Below are positions 8,354 to 16,008 of a stretch of 64,000 nucleotides of DNA, in pieces. This stretch comes from an uncultured Selenomonadaceae bacterium (GTDB taxonomy: Bacteria > Bacillota > Negativicutes > Selenomonadales > Selenomonadaceae). The notes beneath the pieces were generated by a model. The model did not search any database and was not told the DNA's origin. It worked only from the letters and a program-made list of their open reading frames with translations. The number at the start of each line of letters is the position of its first letter. Position 1 is the stretch's first letter. The position numbers and the translations under genes are program-made. The stretch is from NCBI GenBank assembly GCA_905234175.1, contig CAJOGX010000007.1:43986-107985 (forward strand). The letters run 5' to 3'.

Positions 8354-11300
8354 TTACTTTTTGGGAACGGTCAGACTGTCGAGGTCGGATTCTTTGAGGT
8401 CGAAAAATTTTTCATCTTCCTCGGCGGGCAAAAGTTTGATGACGGTGCCAGGGTCAACGTCGTCCCAGATTTCGTCGGGCAGGAGAATTTCCAGCCTGCC
8501 ATTTGGGAAACCTTTTTTGTATTCGGGAATTGTCTGGAGCACGCGCGTTTCTTCGTCCCTGAGCTCGACGTTGACGCGGCGGTCTTTCCTGTACGCGATA
8601 AAAAGTTTCGGCGTGGCGTCGGCGTTGCTCTCAACAATCAGCTTACAATTTTTCGCGAGATTTTTTTTGTTGAAAAGCCCGCTCCTGCCCCACTCGAAGC
8701 GGTAGGAAATTTCTGCGCGCGGGCGGTTATTCACAACGAGCGTGCTGGGCTCAGAATAAATCGTCGTGCCGTCCTTGAGCTTGTATTCGCCGATAACCGT
8801 CACGAAAAGTTCGCGTTGCGGAAGGTGCGGCTGGGTAATAAAACTGTCGTGTTCGTACTTCGCGGCGTAAATGCGGTTCATGTGGCGTTCGCGGGCGTCC
8901 TCAATCGTTGCGTAAATTTCGTCGTCGTCGTCGGTGCTCACGCGGTAATGAATCATGTAAATATTTTTGGGCAGATTTTTGAGCACGAGTTTCAAATCCC
9001 TGCCGGAGACGTGAGTTTTTTCGGCGTCGATTTCGCAGGGCTCGACGTTGGCGATTGTGATAGTTTCGTCGAGGAGCGCGGAATTGGTCGTGGCGCTGAC
9101 GGCGGCGATTTTTACGATGTCGCCGGAAATTTCAAATTCGCAGAACTGGTCGGAACTCTCGGCGCGCTTGAGAATTTCGCCTTCGCCCAGAATTTCATCG
9201 AGCTTGCTGGCGTTGAAGATTTTGCCGGACTCAACGGAAATTTTTTTATCGGCGGGAATTTCCATGAACAGAATTTCAAAATCGCCGGTGGACTGCCAGC
9301 TGAATCGGACGCGGTTTTCAACGACTTTGTGAGCGAGATTTTTAACTGGGCGCGGAGGAAGTTCGGGCGTCAGCGTCAAGTTCAAGCCTCTGCTGTAGCG
9401 GAAAGCCTGCTCCATTTTCCAGACGCGGTTTAAATTTTCTCTGCTGGCTTCGGCCAAAAATTTCGCGCGGTTGAGCACGACTTCCGCCGCCGAATAGTAC
9501 ACGCACTGCAGGCAATATTGATACTGCTTGCGGTTTTTAACGAGGCGGTCGACGAAGGGAGACTGCACGCAGTCGCCGACGATAACGGTATTGCCTTCCT
9601 GGTCGCTGCGAATAATGCGGACGCCGAGGCAGTTATCGGACGGCAAATTCCACGTGAAAGCGCAGTGACCGTCTTCGGTTTTGGCGAGGAGCCTGTTTTC
9701 GTCAAGGTCGCTGTAGAAAACGGCCGTGCAGGTTGCGGGCTCGGAAATTGCGCCGAGGCGCGTGGCGAAAACCGCGTAGCCGTAGAAAACGCCAGGTTTG
9801 ATGTCGGTATCGTCGGCCTCGATTTTGTCGGTGCCTTCGACGATAATTTCGCCGTCGCGGTAATTCTGGGGAACGCCGTCAATTTTGCGAATGAGCGTGT
9901 AGACAACGCCGAGGTCGTTATCTGGCTCCCAGTTCACGGTACAGGTCAGGTTGTAGCTGGGCGCAACGAGGCTTGTGCTTGAGGATTTGGCGTTGACGGA
10001 AATTTTTCCGAGGACAGTCGCGGTGCCGGTATTTTGGAGCGCGGAACTTTTCGAGGATTTGTGAATGACGGCGCTGGCGCTGAGCGGCTTTTTGGGCTTG
10101 ATAAGGCGGAGGCGGTCGCGGGCGGGGCGGTAGTCTTTGATTCGGCGGAGAATTTCCATGCAGGCGCTGACGGCGGTATCGGGGTGGGTGTTGAGGCCAG
10201 GCAGTTTCGCTTCAGCCCACTTAATAAGTTCGCGCTTTTTATTTTCGGCGGAAATTTTGTGAATGCGCCACTCGATTTTGGTAAGTTCGGGGGCTTCGGG
10301 CTTAGCGACTTTCGCGCTGGCGAGATTCTCAATGACTTCCGACATGACGGCTTCGAGGCTGCCTTCAAAAGATTTGGCGTTCCGTTCGAGGAGGTCGAGC
10401 ATAACGTTGGCGTGGTCGACGTAGTAACCGTAGCGGCGCAGTTCAGTCAGAGAAAAATCGCAGGCTGGGCAGTGGTCGGCGCTGGCGGGAATTTTCCTGC
10501 CGCACTTGGGGCACTCGATATAAAAATTTTCGCCGCAGACTTTGCAGACGGCGCGTTCGGCCTCTTCGCGGGTGCGGAAATTTTCAAAGGCGCCGCAGTT
10601 GGAGCAGGTTACGCAGAAAAAATTTTCGCTGTCGTCGCTGACAGATTCGTAGGGGTCGTTCAAAAGACCGGCGGCCTTGTTGTAAAGCGCGGCGCTCAAT
10701 TCGTAGTTGAGGAGGTTGGGGAAAGTGCGGCGGATTCGGTTAATGCAGTTGTCGGCGAAATATTTATCGCGCTTGAAAATTTCGGGCGCCGCCTTGAGTT
10801 TGGCGAAAAAGTCACCGAGCCGCTCGATTCTCAGCGAATGGTCGTACTTGAAACGGTTGTCGTCGGAATTGAAAATCTGCGTCTGCGCGAGGTTTAAGAG
10901 AGCTTTAAGGGACTGCCAGGCGGGAATTGGCGCGGAAACTTTTTTAGCTTCGTCGCGGAAAATTTCGCGCAGGTCGTCAGTATCGCGGCGCTTGTAGAAA
11001 TCTGCGGACGGCTCAATCTGGTGTTCGAGGTAGTAGGCGAGTTCGTAGAGGTCGTTGACGTTCGCTGACCACGGATAATTTTTTTCGTCTGGGACGGTCT
11101 GGAAGTCGGCGAAACTTTTGCGCAGCTCAGCCATGACGGAATCGGAAATGAAAAAGCCGTTGAGCTTGTCGGCGATGGTTTTAGTTGAGCGCGCTTGTTT
11201 AATTTCAAAGCCCTGCTCGCGGTAAGTCGCTTCGATAGTGGCGGCGCTTAGCCTGAGTTTGTCGCGAATGTGTTTGATTTGGGACTGGTTGACCTGCAAA

Positions 11301-11596
11301 GTGCCGGAGGTATTGCCGCGCTGGAGGTCGATATAAAGGCGCAGCTGTTCAACGCGGATTTGCTTAAGGGCTTCGGCTTCGCGCTGGCGCAGGCGGGCGT
11401 TTTCGATAATCTGCGCGATGTAGTTATCCATTGCCAGTTCGGATTTAATGACGCCGAGGCGCGTGGGTTCGACGGTAGTGTTAAGTTCTGCAGTGAGACG
11501 CTTTTTCCAGTTCTCGTGAGCCGCGCGGATTTTTTTAAGGCTGTCGGGCGGGTCGAACTCCAGATTTAACATCTCAAAAACATTTTTATTCGCCAA
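8354..11596 (-). CDS. Zinc-ribbon and FN3-repeat protein with J-domain-like N-terminus
   Basis: About 1080 residues. The N-terminus (NVFEMLNLEFDPPDSLKKI) looks like the first helices of a J-like domain without an obvious HPD motif, followed by roughly 250 helical residues. Around residues 330-385 are three CxxC pairs (CSNCG, CKVCG, CPKCG) plus CPACD, giving two zinc ribbons. From about residue 520 to the end the sequence is beta-rich, with WEPDNDLGVVYTLIRK, CAFTWNLPSDNCLG and VRFSWQSTGDFEI, typical of four or five fibronectin type III-like repeats. I prefer the TTG at 11596, seven bases after AAAGGTG, over the GTG at 11605 that overlaps the site. An extended -10 promoter lies just upstream. 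It leads the BREX-like operon and follows the Hsp70/GrpE pair, so a client-recruiting cochaperone role is plausible but unproven. Confidence 0.65.
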   Translation of the reverse strand: MANKNVFEMLNLEFDPPDSLKKIRAAHENWKKRLTAELNTTVEPTRLGVIKSELAMDNYIAQIIENARLRQREAEALKQIRVEQLRLYIDLQRGNTSGTLQVNQSQIKHIRDKLRLSAATIEATYREQGFEIKQARSTKTIADKLNGFFISDSVMAELRKSFADFQTVPDEKNYPWSANVNDLYELAYYLEHQIEPSADFYKRRDTDDLREIFRDEAKKVSAPIPAWQSLKALLNLAQTQIFNSDDNRFKYDHSLRIERLGDFFAKLKAAPEIFKRDKYFADNCINRIRRTFPNLLNYELSAALYNKAAGLLNDPYESVSDDSENFFCVTCSNCGAFENFRTREEAERAVCKVCGENFYIECPKCGRKIPASADHCPACDFSLTELRRYGYYVDHANVMLDLLERNAKSFEGSLEAVMSEVIENLASAKVAKPEAPELTKIEWRIHKISAENKKRELIKWAEAKLPGLNTHPDTAVSACMEILRRIKDYRPARDRLRLIKPKKPLSASAVIHKSSKSSALQNTGTATVLGKISVNAKSSSTSLVAPSYNLTCTVNWEPDNDLGVVYTLIRKIDGVPQNYRDGEIIVEGTDKIEADDTDIKPGVFYGYAVFATRLGAISEPATCTAVFYSDLDENRLLAKTEDGHCAFTWNLPSDNCLGVRIIRSDQEGNTVIVGDCVQSPFVDRLVKNRKQYQYCLQCVYYSAAEVVLNRAKFLAEASRENLNRVWKMEQAFRYSRGLNLTLTPELPPRPVKNLAHKVVENRVRFSWQSTGDFEILFMEIPADKKISVESGKIFNASKLDEILGEGEILKRAESSDQFCEFEISGDIVKIAAVSATTNSALLDETITIANVEPCEIDAEKTHVSGRDLKLVLKNLPKNIYMIHYRVSTDDDDEIYATIEDARERHMNRIYAAKYEHDSFITQPHLPQRELFVTVIGEYKLKDGTTIYSEPSTLVVNNRPRAEISYRFEWGRSGLFNKKNLAKNCKLIVESNADATPKLFIAYRKDRRVNVELRDEETRVLQTIPEYKKGFPNGRLEILLPDEIWDDVDPGTVIKLLPAEEDEKFFDLKESDLDSLTVPKK

Positions 11597-11618
11597 AAAA
11601 ATCACCTTTCCGCCGCGA

Positions 11619-11627
11619 ATTATAGCA
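11619..11627 (-). promoter_or_regulatory. Extended -10 promoter for the zinc-ribbon/BREX-like operon
   Basis: On the minus strand, TGC followed by TATAAT lies about 23 bases upstream of the TTG start. The -35 position is only a T-run, so this is an extended -10 promoter. It follows immediately after the Hsp70 terminator and would give the five-gene operon its own transcription start. Confidence 0.55.
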
Positions 11628-11640
11628 CAGGCGTTAAAAT

Positions 11641-11669
11641 AAAAAAAGCCCCGACGATTAATCGGAGCT
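11641..11669 (-). terminator. Rho-independent terminator after the Hsp70 gene
   Basis: Minus-strand stem AGCTCCGA/TCGGGGCT with a short AT-rich loop, followed by seven T. It separates the pilin/GrpE/Hsp70 transcription unit from the BREX-like operon. Confidence 0.75.
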
Positions 11670-11683
11670 TGGGAAATTTCGTT

Positions 11684-13330
11684 TCAGTCGCCGGAAATTC
11701 TGAGCTGGTGGACGGCGCTGTTGTCAACGTCGATATCGGATTCTGTGCGCAGGAAGGTTTCAAAAATTTCGTTGGTGCGCGTGTTGACCGCCTCGACGTG
11801 CACGCCGGACGCGTCTACCTTGAAGGTGACTTTGATTGGCGTATCGCGCGGAGTTTCGGGCGGCAGATTTACAACGAGTTCGCCGAGAAGTTTGACGTTA
11901 TTGGCGGGGTCGGTAGCCTGCGGGTTGCCGTCCTCGTCGACGCAGGGAATGAGCGTATCTTCGAGCGACATATTTTCAAAGGCGCGCAGGCGGACGCGTT
12001 CCTGATTGTCTTCGAGCGGGTAGTAAGTTTTGGTAAAGACGGCGGGCATTTTCTCGCCAATCTTGATGAAATTTTCAAGAACGTACTTGTGTTTGGCGCC
12101 CTTGGTATCCATGACGCCAGGGCCGAACGAACGGGGCGTCTGGTCTTCGACGGTAAATTTCGCGGTGAGCTGTTCGGTATGCGACGGAGCTTTTTCAGCG
12201 GAATTTTCGTCAGCGGGAGTTTCGTCCGCGCTGGGAGAATCGCCGCTTTCCTCGACAACTAACATGCTTGCATAAATCGCGGCGCCCTTCGCAACGGCCT
12301 GATCGGGGTCGTGCTGCTGAACTTTGCCTGGGAATTTTTCTTCGACGGCGTTTTGAATCATTGGCATATAAGTTGAGCCGCCGACTAAAAGCACGGTATC
12401 AATTTCGACGCCAGGAACTTTCTGGAGCGTGGAGTCGACGAAATTCATTGTCTGCGCGACTTTATCTGAAGTCATCGCCTCGAAGTCGGCGCGCTTGACG
12501 GTAATTTCAGTGCGGGCGCCGTTTACGTCAATTCGGACTTTGGCGGACTGTTTTTTACTGAGCTTGCGCTTGGCCTCTTCGACTTTGGAGCGAATATCCT
12601 GCCGCGTCTCGGCTTCAATTTCTTCGGGCGTTAGACCATTTTCGTCGCAGCAGGCGTGGAGAATGTAATCGAAAAGTTTATCGTCCCAGTCCTTACCGCC
12701 GAGCCGGTCGTCGCCGCCGGTCGCCAGCACGTTGATTTTCTGCACGTCCTTACCGGCCTCGTTGCGCGTCATGGACATTTTGACAACAGTCACGTCGAAA
12801 GTTCCGCCGCCAAGGTCGTAAACCAGAATCGTGCGGTCTTCCTGAAACTGACGTGCGCAGTAGCTTAAAGCCGCCGCCGTAGGTTCGTTAATAAGACTCA
12901 AAACGTGCAGACCGGCAAGTTCGCCAGCCTGTTTCGTAGCGGAGCGCTCCTCAAGACCGAAATACGCGGGCACGGTAATAACAACGTCTTCAATTTCGTT
13001 GCCCTGAGACTCGACGAGATTTTTAAGGCGCGTCAGAATCAGCGCGGAAATTTCAACCGGCGTGTAGGTTTTCCCGTCGAAAGTGTAAGTACGCATGTCA
13101 CGCTTGCCGATTTCGCGCTTGACGAACTGAACGACGCGGTCGCCGTCAGTTTCAATATTTTCCTTCGCCGCCTGCCCGACGACGACGTTATTTTCGTTTT
13201 CAAAAAAGACCACGGACGCAACCATATTTGAATCGTCTTCGTTGTTGCGGATAACTTCGGGGTTGCCGTTGGAGTCAAGCCGCGCGATACAGGAATAGGT
13301 TGTGCCGAGGTCGATACCGTAAGTACTCAT
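11684..13330 (-). CDS. Hsp70-family chaperone with shortened substrate-binding region
   Basis: 548 residues. The N-terminus GIDLGTTYSCIA, the VPAYFGLEERSATKQA segment, INEPTAAALSY and DLGGGTFDVTVV are the phosphate-binding and connecting motifs of the Hsp70 ATPase domain (residues 1-370). A low-complexity acidic linker (about residues 365-395, ESGDSPSADETPADENSAEK) separates it from a beta-rich region containing LGELVVNLPPETPRDTPIKV, typical of the Hsp70 substrate-binding beta-sandwich. The helical lid and tail of canonical DnaK (610-640 residues) are missing. It starts with ATG behind GGGAGG, 33 bases after the GrpE-like gene. This is therefore a dedicated Hsp70, probably not the housekeeping DnaK, since no DnaJ or HrcA adjoins it. 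It likely works with the GrpE-like protein and possibly with the downstream zinc-ribbon protein. Confidence 0.85.
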   Translation of the reverse strand: MSTYGIDLGTTYSCIARLDSNGNPEVIRNNEDDSNMVASVVFFENENNVVVGQAAKENIETDGDRVVQFVKREIGKRDMRTYTFDGKTYTPVEISALILTRLKNLVESQGNEIEDVVITVPAYFGLEERSATKQAGELAGLHVLSLINEPTAAALSYCARQFQEDRTILVYDLGGGTFDVTVVKMSMTRNEAGKDVQKINVLATGGDDRLGGKDWDDKLFDYILHACCDENGLTPEEIEAETRQDIRSKVEEAKRKLSKKQSAKVRIDVNGARTEITVKRADFEAMTSDKVAQTMNFVDSTLQKVPGVEIDTVLLVGGSTYMPMIQNAVEEKFPGKVQQHDPDQAVAKGAAIYASMLVVEESGDSPSADETPADENSAEKAPSHTEQLTAKFTVEDQTPRSFGPGVMDTKGAKHKYVLENFIKIGEKMPAVFTKTYYPLEDNQERVRLRAFENMSLEDTLIPCVDEDGNPQATDPANNVKLLGELVVNLPPETPRDTPIKVTFKVDASGVHVEAVNTRTNEIFETFLRTESDIDVDNSAVHQLRISGD

Positions 13331-13363
13331 TGAAAAAATTCCTCCCGTTTTTCCGGTGGTAAA

Positions 13364-13924
13364 TTATTCGGTGCGTGCAAATTCAGACGCGGATTTTTCG
13401 CCGTCGAAAACGTAAACGTCGACGAACTCGCGGTAGAGCGGGCGCCCGTTGCGAACTACGCCAGCGCGACGACTTTTAGCAATGGTGTTGTGCTGACTGC
13501 GGTCGCTGGTAGAAATCGTGCTGATGATTTTGGTAAGGAGCGGGCGGCGCGGCTCACCGACTTCTGAGCTGAAAATTTCTGCGCCGTAATCGCCGAGAAT
13601 ATCTTCAAGTTCGTCGAACAGGAGATGCAAACTTCGGCGGGAGTTTTCTGAAATTGTTTCGTCGCTGAGGAGCGCGCGGTACTCTACGCAAATCGCCGCG
13701 ATTGATTTTAAAATCGGCGTGAACTGCTCGCCACGCTGCTGCTTTTTCAAATCTTCCAGCTCGTTGTACATTCCCTGCCGCACCTGATTCTGGAAATTGA
13801 TATTTTCGCGCAGTACCTGATTCAGCAGGCGCGAATTTTTGTCCTGCTGCTCCAGAATTGCGTTTATCAGCTCGACTAGTTTGTTAAGGTCGATTTGCGC
13901 CGCGCCGAACTCTTCATTTTCCAT
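13364..13924 (-). CDS. GrpE-like nucleotide exchange factor
   Basis: 186 residues. A long N-terminal helix rich in Q, N, L and E (residues 8-65) is followed by a four-helix-like region (PILKSIAAICVEYRALLSD...LLFDELEDILGDYGAEIF). A short beta-rich tail contains the GVVRNGRPLYREFVDVYVF pattern seen at the end of GrpE proteins (V..G....RP..V.V). GrpE homodimers release ADP from Hsp70. It lies directly upstream of the shortened Hsp70 gene, which supports the call. The start ATG follows GAAGGAGG by seven bases. Similarity to canonical GrpE is low, so it is probably specialised for its neighbour. It begins 58 bases after the last pseudopilin gene and I see no good promoter in between, so it may be co-transcribed with the pilin cluster. 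Confidence 0.65.
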   Translation of the reverse strand: MENEEFGAAQIDLNKLVELINAILEQQDKNSRLLNQVLRENINFQNQVRQGMYNELEDLKKQQRGEQFTPILKSIAAICVEYRALLSDETISENSRRSLHLLFDELEDILGDYGAEIFSSEVGEPRRPLLTKIISTISTSDRSQHNTIAKSRRAGVVRNGRPLYREFVDVYVFDGEKSASEFARTE

Positions 13925-13982
13925 AGGTTCGCCTCCTTCATTGGCGAAAATAAATTCGGCAAGCCGCCGCGTTATTCCTGCC

Positions 13983-14429
13983 TTACTGGTCGTTCATTAA
14001 ATAAACCCTGCCGTCATCAAGAACGTAAGCCGTCGCCCTGCGGTAAATTTTCCCGCCGACGCTGGGGCTGTCGCAGCTGGCGACGCTTATAAGAATATCG
14101 CACGCTTTAATTTCTTCGACGACTTTGTTTTGATTTTCAACGCGGCTTCCATTTTCCGTGCGAATGTAATTAATGACGTGATTGGAAACGTCAGTGAGCG
14201 GGCGAACGTCAACTTTCACAGCGCCCAGCCTGTCTGAATGAAAAGTATAATCGCCAATTCCCCGCGCTATTCCGCTGTCAGCGAAATTCTGCAGTTCAAA
14301 TTCGGCTTGAACATTCGTTATGCCTATAGAATAGTTTCCTTCAAATTCCTGCACGCCGCGAATGGAAATTGCCACCGCCAGCAGTAAGCACAAGCCGACG
14401 ATTGTAAAAAATCCGCGCTCATTCCTCAT
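13983..14429 (-). CDS. Pseudopilin-like protein (PilX-type)
   Basis: 148 residues. It begins MRNERGFFTIVGLCLLLAVAI: a short basic leader ending in RG, then a hydrophobic helix, the layout of a type IV prepilin. The residue after G is F, and the usual glutamate at position +5 is replaced (FFTIV), so processing by the prepilin peptidase is uncertain. The remainder is a small soluble domain with two cysteines (KACDILISVASCDS) and a C-terminal DDGRVYLMNDQ strand. The start overlaps the preceding pseudopilin by 11 bases. As the last of four, it fits the place of a PilX/GspK-like minor pilin that primes pilus or pseudopilus assembly. Confidence 0.6.
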   Translation of the reverse strand: MRNERGFFTIVGLCLLLAVAISIRGVQEFEGNYSIGITNVQAEFELQNFADSGIARGIGDYTFHSDRLGAVKVDVRPLTDVSNHVINYIRTENGSRVENQNKVVEEIKACDILISVASCDSPSVGGKIYRRATAYVLDDGRVYLMNDQ

Positions 14430-15048
14430 CTAAAATCGTTTCTCCGTGATAAATAATTTTCTTGCAGTCAGGCATATAAACCGCCGTGTTGAACTCAACA
14501 GTTTGTTTTAAATCCGCCCGCCGCAATTTAAATTTGATATGCAAAATTTTACTGCGCAGCTTTTCCTTGTCGAATTTAAGTTCGCCAACAGTAGTCTGTC
14601 CGAAGGAAATATCGCCGGTAATTGGATTGGTGAGCTGGTCATCTTCTTTTCTTTCGGCGTAGACCTGAGAAAATCGCTTTGTCGAAACAGTACTCGTCGG
14701 CGAATGAACCGTGTAGCGGCGCTGGTCGAGAATGTCTTTAGCCCAGTTCATCGGGTGATTGCCTTCAAGTGTATCGCTGAAAGTGTGGTACACGAAAAAA
14801 ATTTCGTCCGCATTAGCGCTGTCGGAATTTTTTATTTTAACGGTATGCGCGGCGCGAGCCTCCGTCGTGATTCTGTCAATAACGTATTGCGCCTCAGTTT
14901 CCAGCGCGTAGTCCGCAACCTGTTCCCGCGCGATTTTCAAGCCGCTGACCGTGACGGTTCCCAGCGCGTACAAAAGCAAAATCAGGAGCGGCAGCGCGAT
15001 TGCAAATTCCGCCAGCACGAAGCCCCGCTCGTCCAGTTTAAATTTCAT
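14419..15048 (-). CDS. Pseudopilin-like protein (PilW-type)
   Basis: 209 residues from the ATG at 15048 (14 codons inside the longer open frame), chosen because AGGGA lies at good distance and the protein then starts MKFKLDERGFVLAEFAIALP. This is a prepilin leader (RG/FVLAE) with glutamate at +5 and a hydrophobic helix LPLLILLLYALGTVTV. The soluble domain carries IDRITTEARAAHTVK and a strand-rich C-terminus, as in PilW/ComGF-like minor pilins. It is flanked by three other pseudopilin genes with small overlaps, so they form one operon. No pilus assembly ATPase or platform gene is nearby. Function: minor pilin of a type IV pilus or type II-like system at the inner membrane. Confidence 0.65.
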   Translation of the reverse strand: MKFKLDERGFVLAEFAIALPLLILLLYALGTVTVSGLKIAREQVADYALETEAQYVIDRITTEARAAHTVKIKNSDSANADEIFFVYHTFSDTLEGNHPMNWAKDILDQRRYTVHSPTSTVSTKRFSQVYAERKEDDQLTNPITGDISFGQTTVGELKFDKEKLRSKILHIKFKLRRADLKQTVEFNTAVYMPDCKKIIYHGETILDEE

Positions 15049-15076
15049 TTGGTTTTTTCCCTGCAGTCTGATATAC

Positions 15077-15475
15077 TTACCTCGCACGAATAATTTTTTC
15101 CGACACGATAGAATTTTCCCTGCCGCCGATAGTCCATTTAACTTTAACCTTAGCTTTAATCAGATTTTCGCCAGGATTTTCGTAGGAAGTTTCCACTTCG
15201 AATTTTACCGGCACCGAATCTTCCTTGACGCCGTTCAAACTTTCCAAATCGGCAGGGTTTCCCATAAAGCCAGTTTCGGGATTTTTTCCGGCGGCAGCGT
15301 AACTTTCAATTTCAGCGAATTGTTCGTTGGCGAGATTTATCGCCGTCAGGTAGAGCGTAGAATTTCTCTGCTGAACTTTTACGTTTGCGTTAAGTAAAAT
15401 CTGCGCGCCGAATGAAACCACAAGCGTCAGAAAAATTACGCTGAGTAGCATGAAGCCGCGCTGATTATTTAACAT
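15077..15475 (-). CDS. Pseudopilin-like protein (PilV-type)
   Basis: 132 residues from the ATG at 15475. The N-terminus MLNNQRGFMLLSVIFLTLVV has the RG leader end and a hydrophobic helix; at +5 there is S rather than E. Residues NLANEQFAEIESYAAAG resemble the A-EQ---IE region of PilV/GspI minor pilins. The C-terminus (KVKVKWTIGGRENSIVSEK) is a strand pair. The start overlaps the stop of the upstream FimT-like gene by 11 bases, so translation is coupled. The order FimT-PilV-PilW-PilX matches minor pilin operons in other bacteria. Confidence 0.65.
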   Translation of the reverse strand: MLNNQRGFMLLSVIFLTLVVSFGAQILLNANVKVQQRNSTLYLTAINLANEQFAEIESYAAAGKNPETGFMGNPADLESLNGVKEDSVPVKFEVETSYENPGENLIKAKVKVKWTIGGRENSIVSEKIIRAR

Positions 15476-15959
15476 ATTCGCCACGAATGCGCCCAACGCT
15501 GTCAAAGTAAATTCTGACTGCACTTTTTGGGAACCGCGAGGTTATCTGAACGCGCCCGCTCTTTGACTTGAAAGGTCTCGATTTACTAGTTGTTCCTTCG
15601 AGTGAAAAATTCCCCGCCGTAAAAGAAATTCGCTGAAAAGCGCCGCTGTCGCTGTACGTGCTAAGCTTCATACCTTGAGCGGATAAATTGTGACTGGAAA
15701 ATATTTTGTCGCCTATTTTCAATTCGTAATTGCCGATGTCTTTGTAAATTTCCAGCGTACTTCCGCCTTCGGAATTTTTTCCAATGGAGCGTGCGAGGTT
15801 GAGCGTGCTGTAAAAGTGTTTCATTTCGTAATCGAGCTGAACTTTGTCGAGGATTCGCGCCATTTTTGGAACGGCGACCGTTGAGAAAATCGCTACAATC
15901 GCGGCGACTATCACGACTTCGAGCATTGCCAGCCCGCGCTGATTTGTAAAATTTTTCAT
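15465..15959 (-). CDS. Pseudopilin-like protein (FimT/GspH-type)
   Basis: 164 residues from the ATG at 15959. It begins MKNFTNQRGLAMLEVVIVAA, a textbook prepilin: short basic leader, RG cleavage site, glutamate at +5 and a long hydrophobic helix. The C-terminal half (FPKSAVRIYFDSVGRIRG) matches the strand pair at the end of FimT/GspH minor pilins. Upstream in-frame sequence has no start with a ribosome site and would run into the divergent glycerate kinase gene. A TGC-TATACT -10 element ends only ten bases before this ATG and no Shine-Dalgarno site is visible, so the mRNA may be leaderless. It heads the minor pilin operon. Confidence 0.75.
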   Translation of the reverse strand: MKNFTNQRGLAMLEVVIVAAIVAIFSTVAVPKMARILDKVQLDYEMKHFYSTLNLARSIGKNSEGGSTLEIYKDIGNYELKIGDKIFSSHNLSAQGMKLSTYSDSGAFQRISFTAGNFSLEGTTSKSRPFKSKSGRVQITSRFPKSAVRIYFDSVGRIRGEYVK

Positions 15960-15968
15960 AGCGCAAAA

Positions 15969-15974
15969 AGTATA
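15969..15974 (-). promoter_or_regulatory. Extended -10 promoter of the pseudopilin operon
   Basis: Minus-strand TATACT preceded by TGC, with TTTACG 17 bases upstream as a weak -35. Initiation would fall within a few bases of the FimT-like ATG at 15959, implying a nearly leaderless message. Confidence 0.5.
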
Positions 15975-16008
15975 GCAGATAAATTTCGTTTCGTAAAGGA
16001 AGGGTTTT

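Noticed and set aside
11619..13330. Housekeeping dnaK operon
   Set aside because: There is no hrcA or canonical dnaJ, the Hsp70 lacks its lid, and the GrpE-like protein is divergent; a specialised set fits better.
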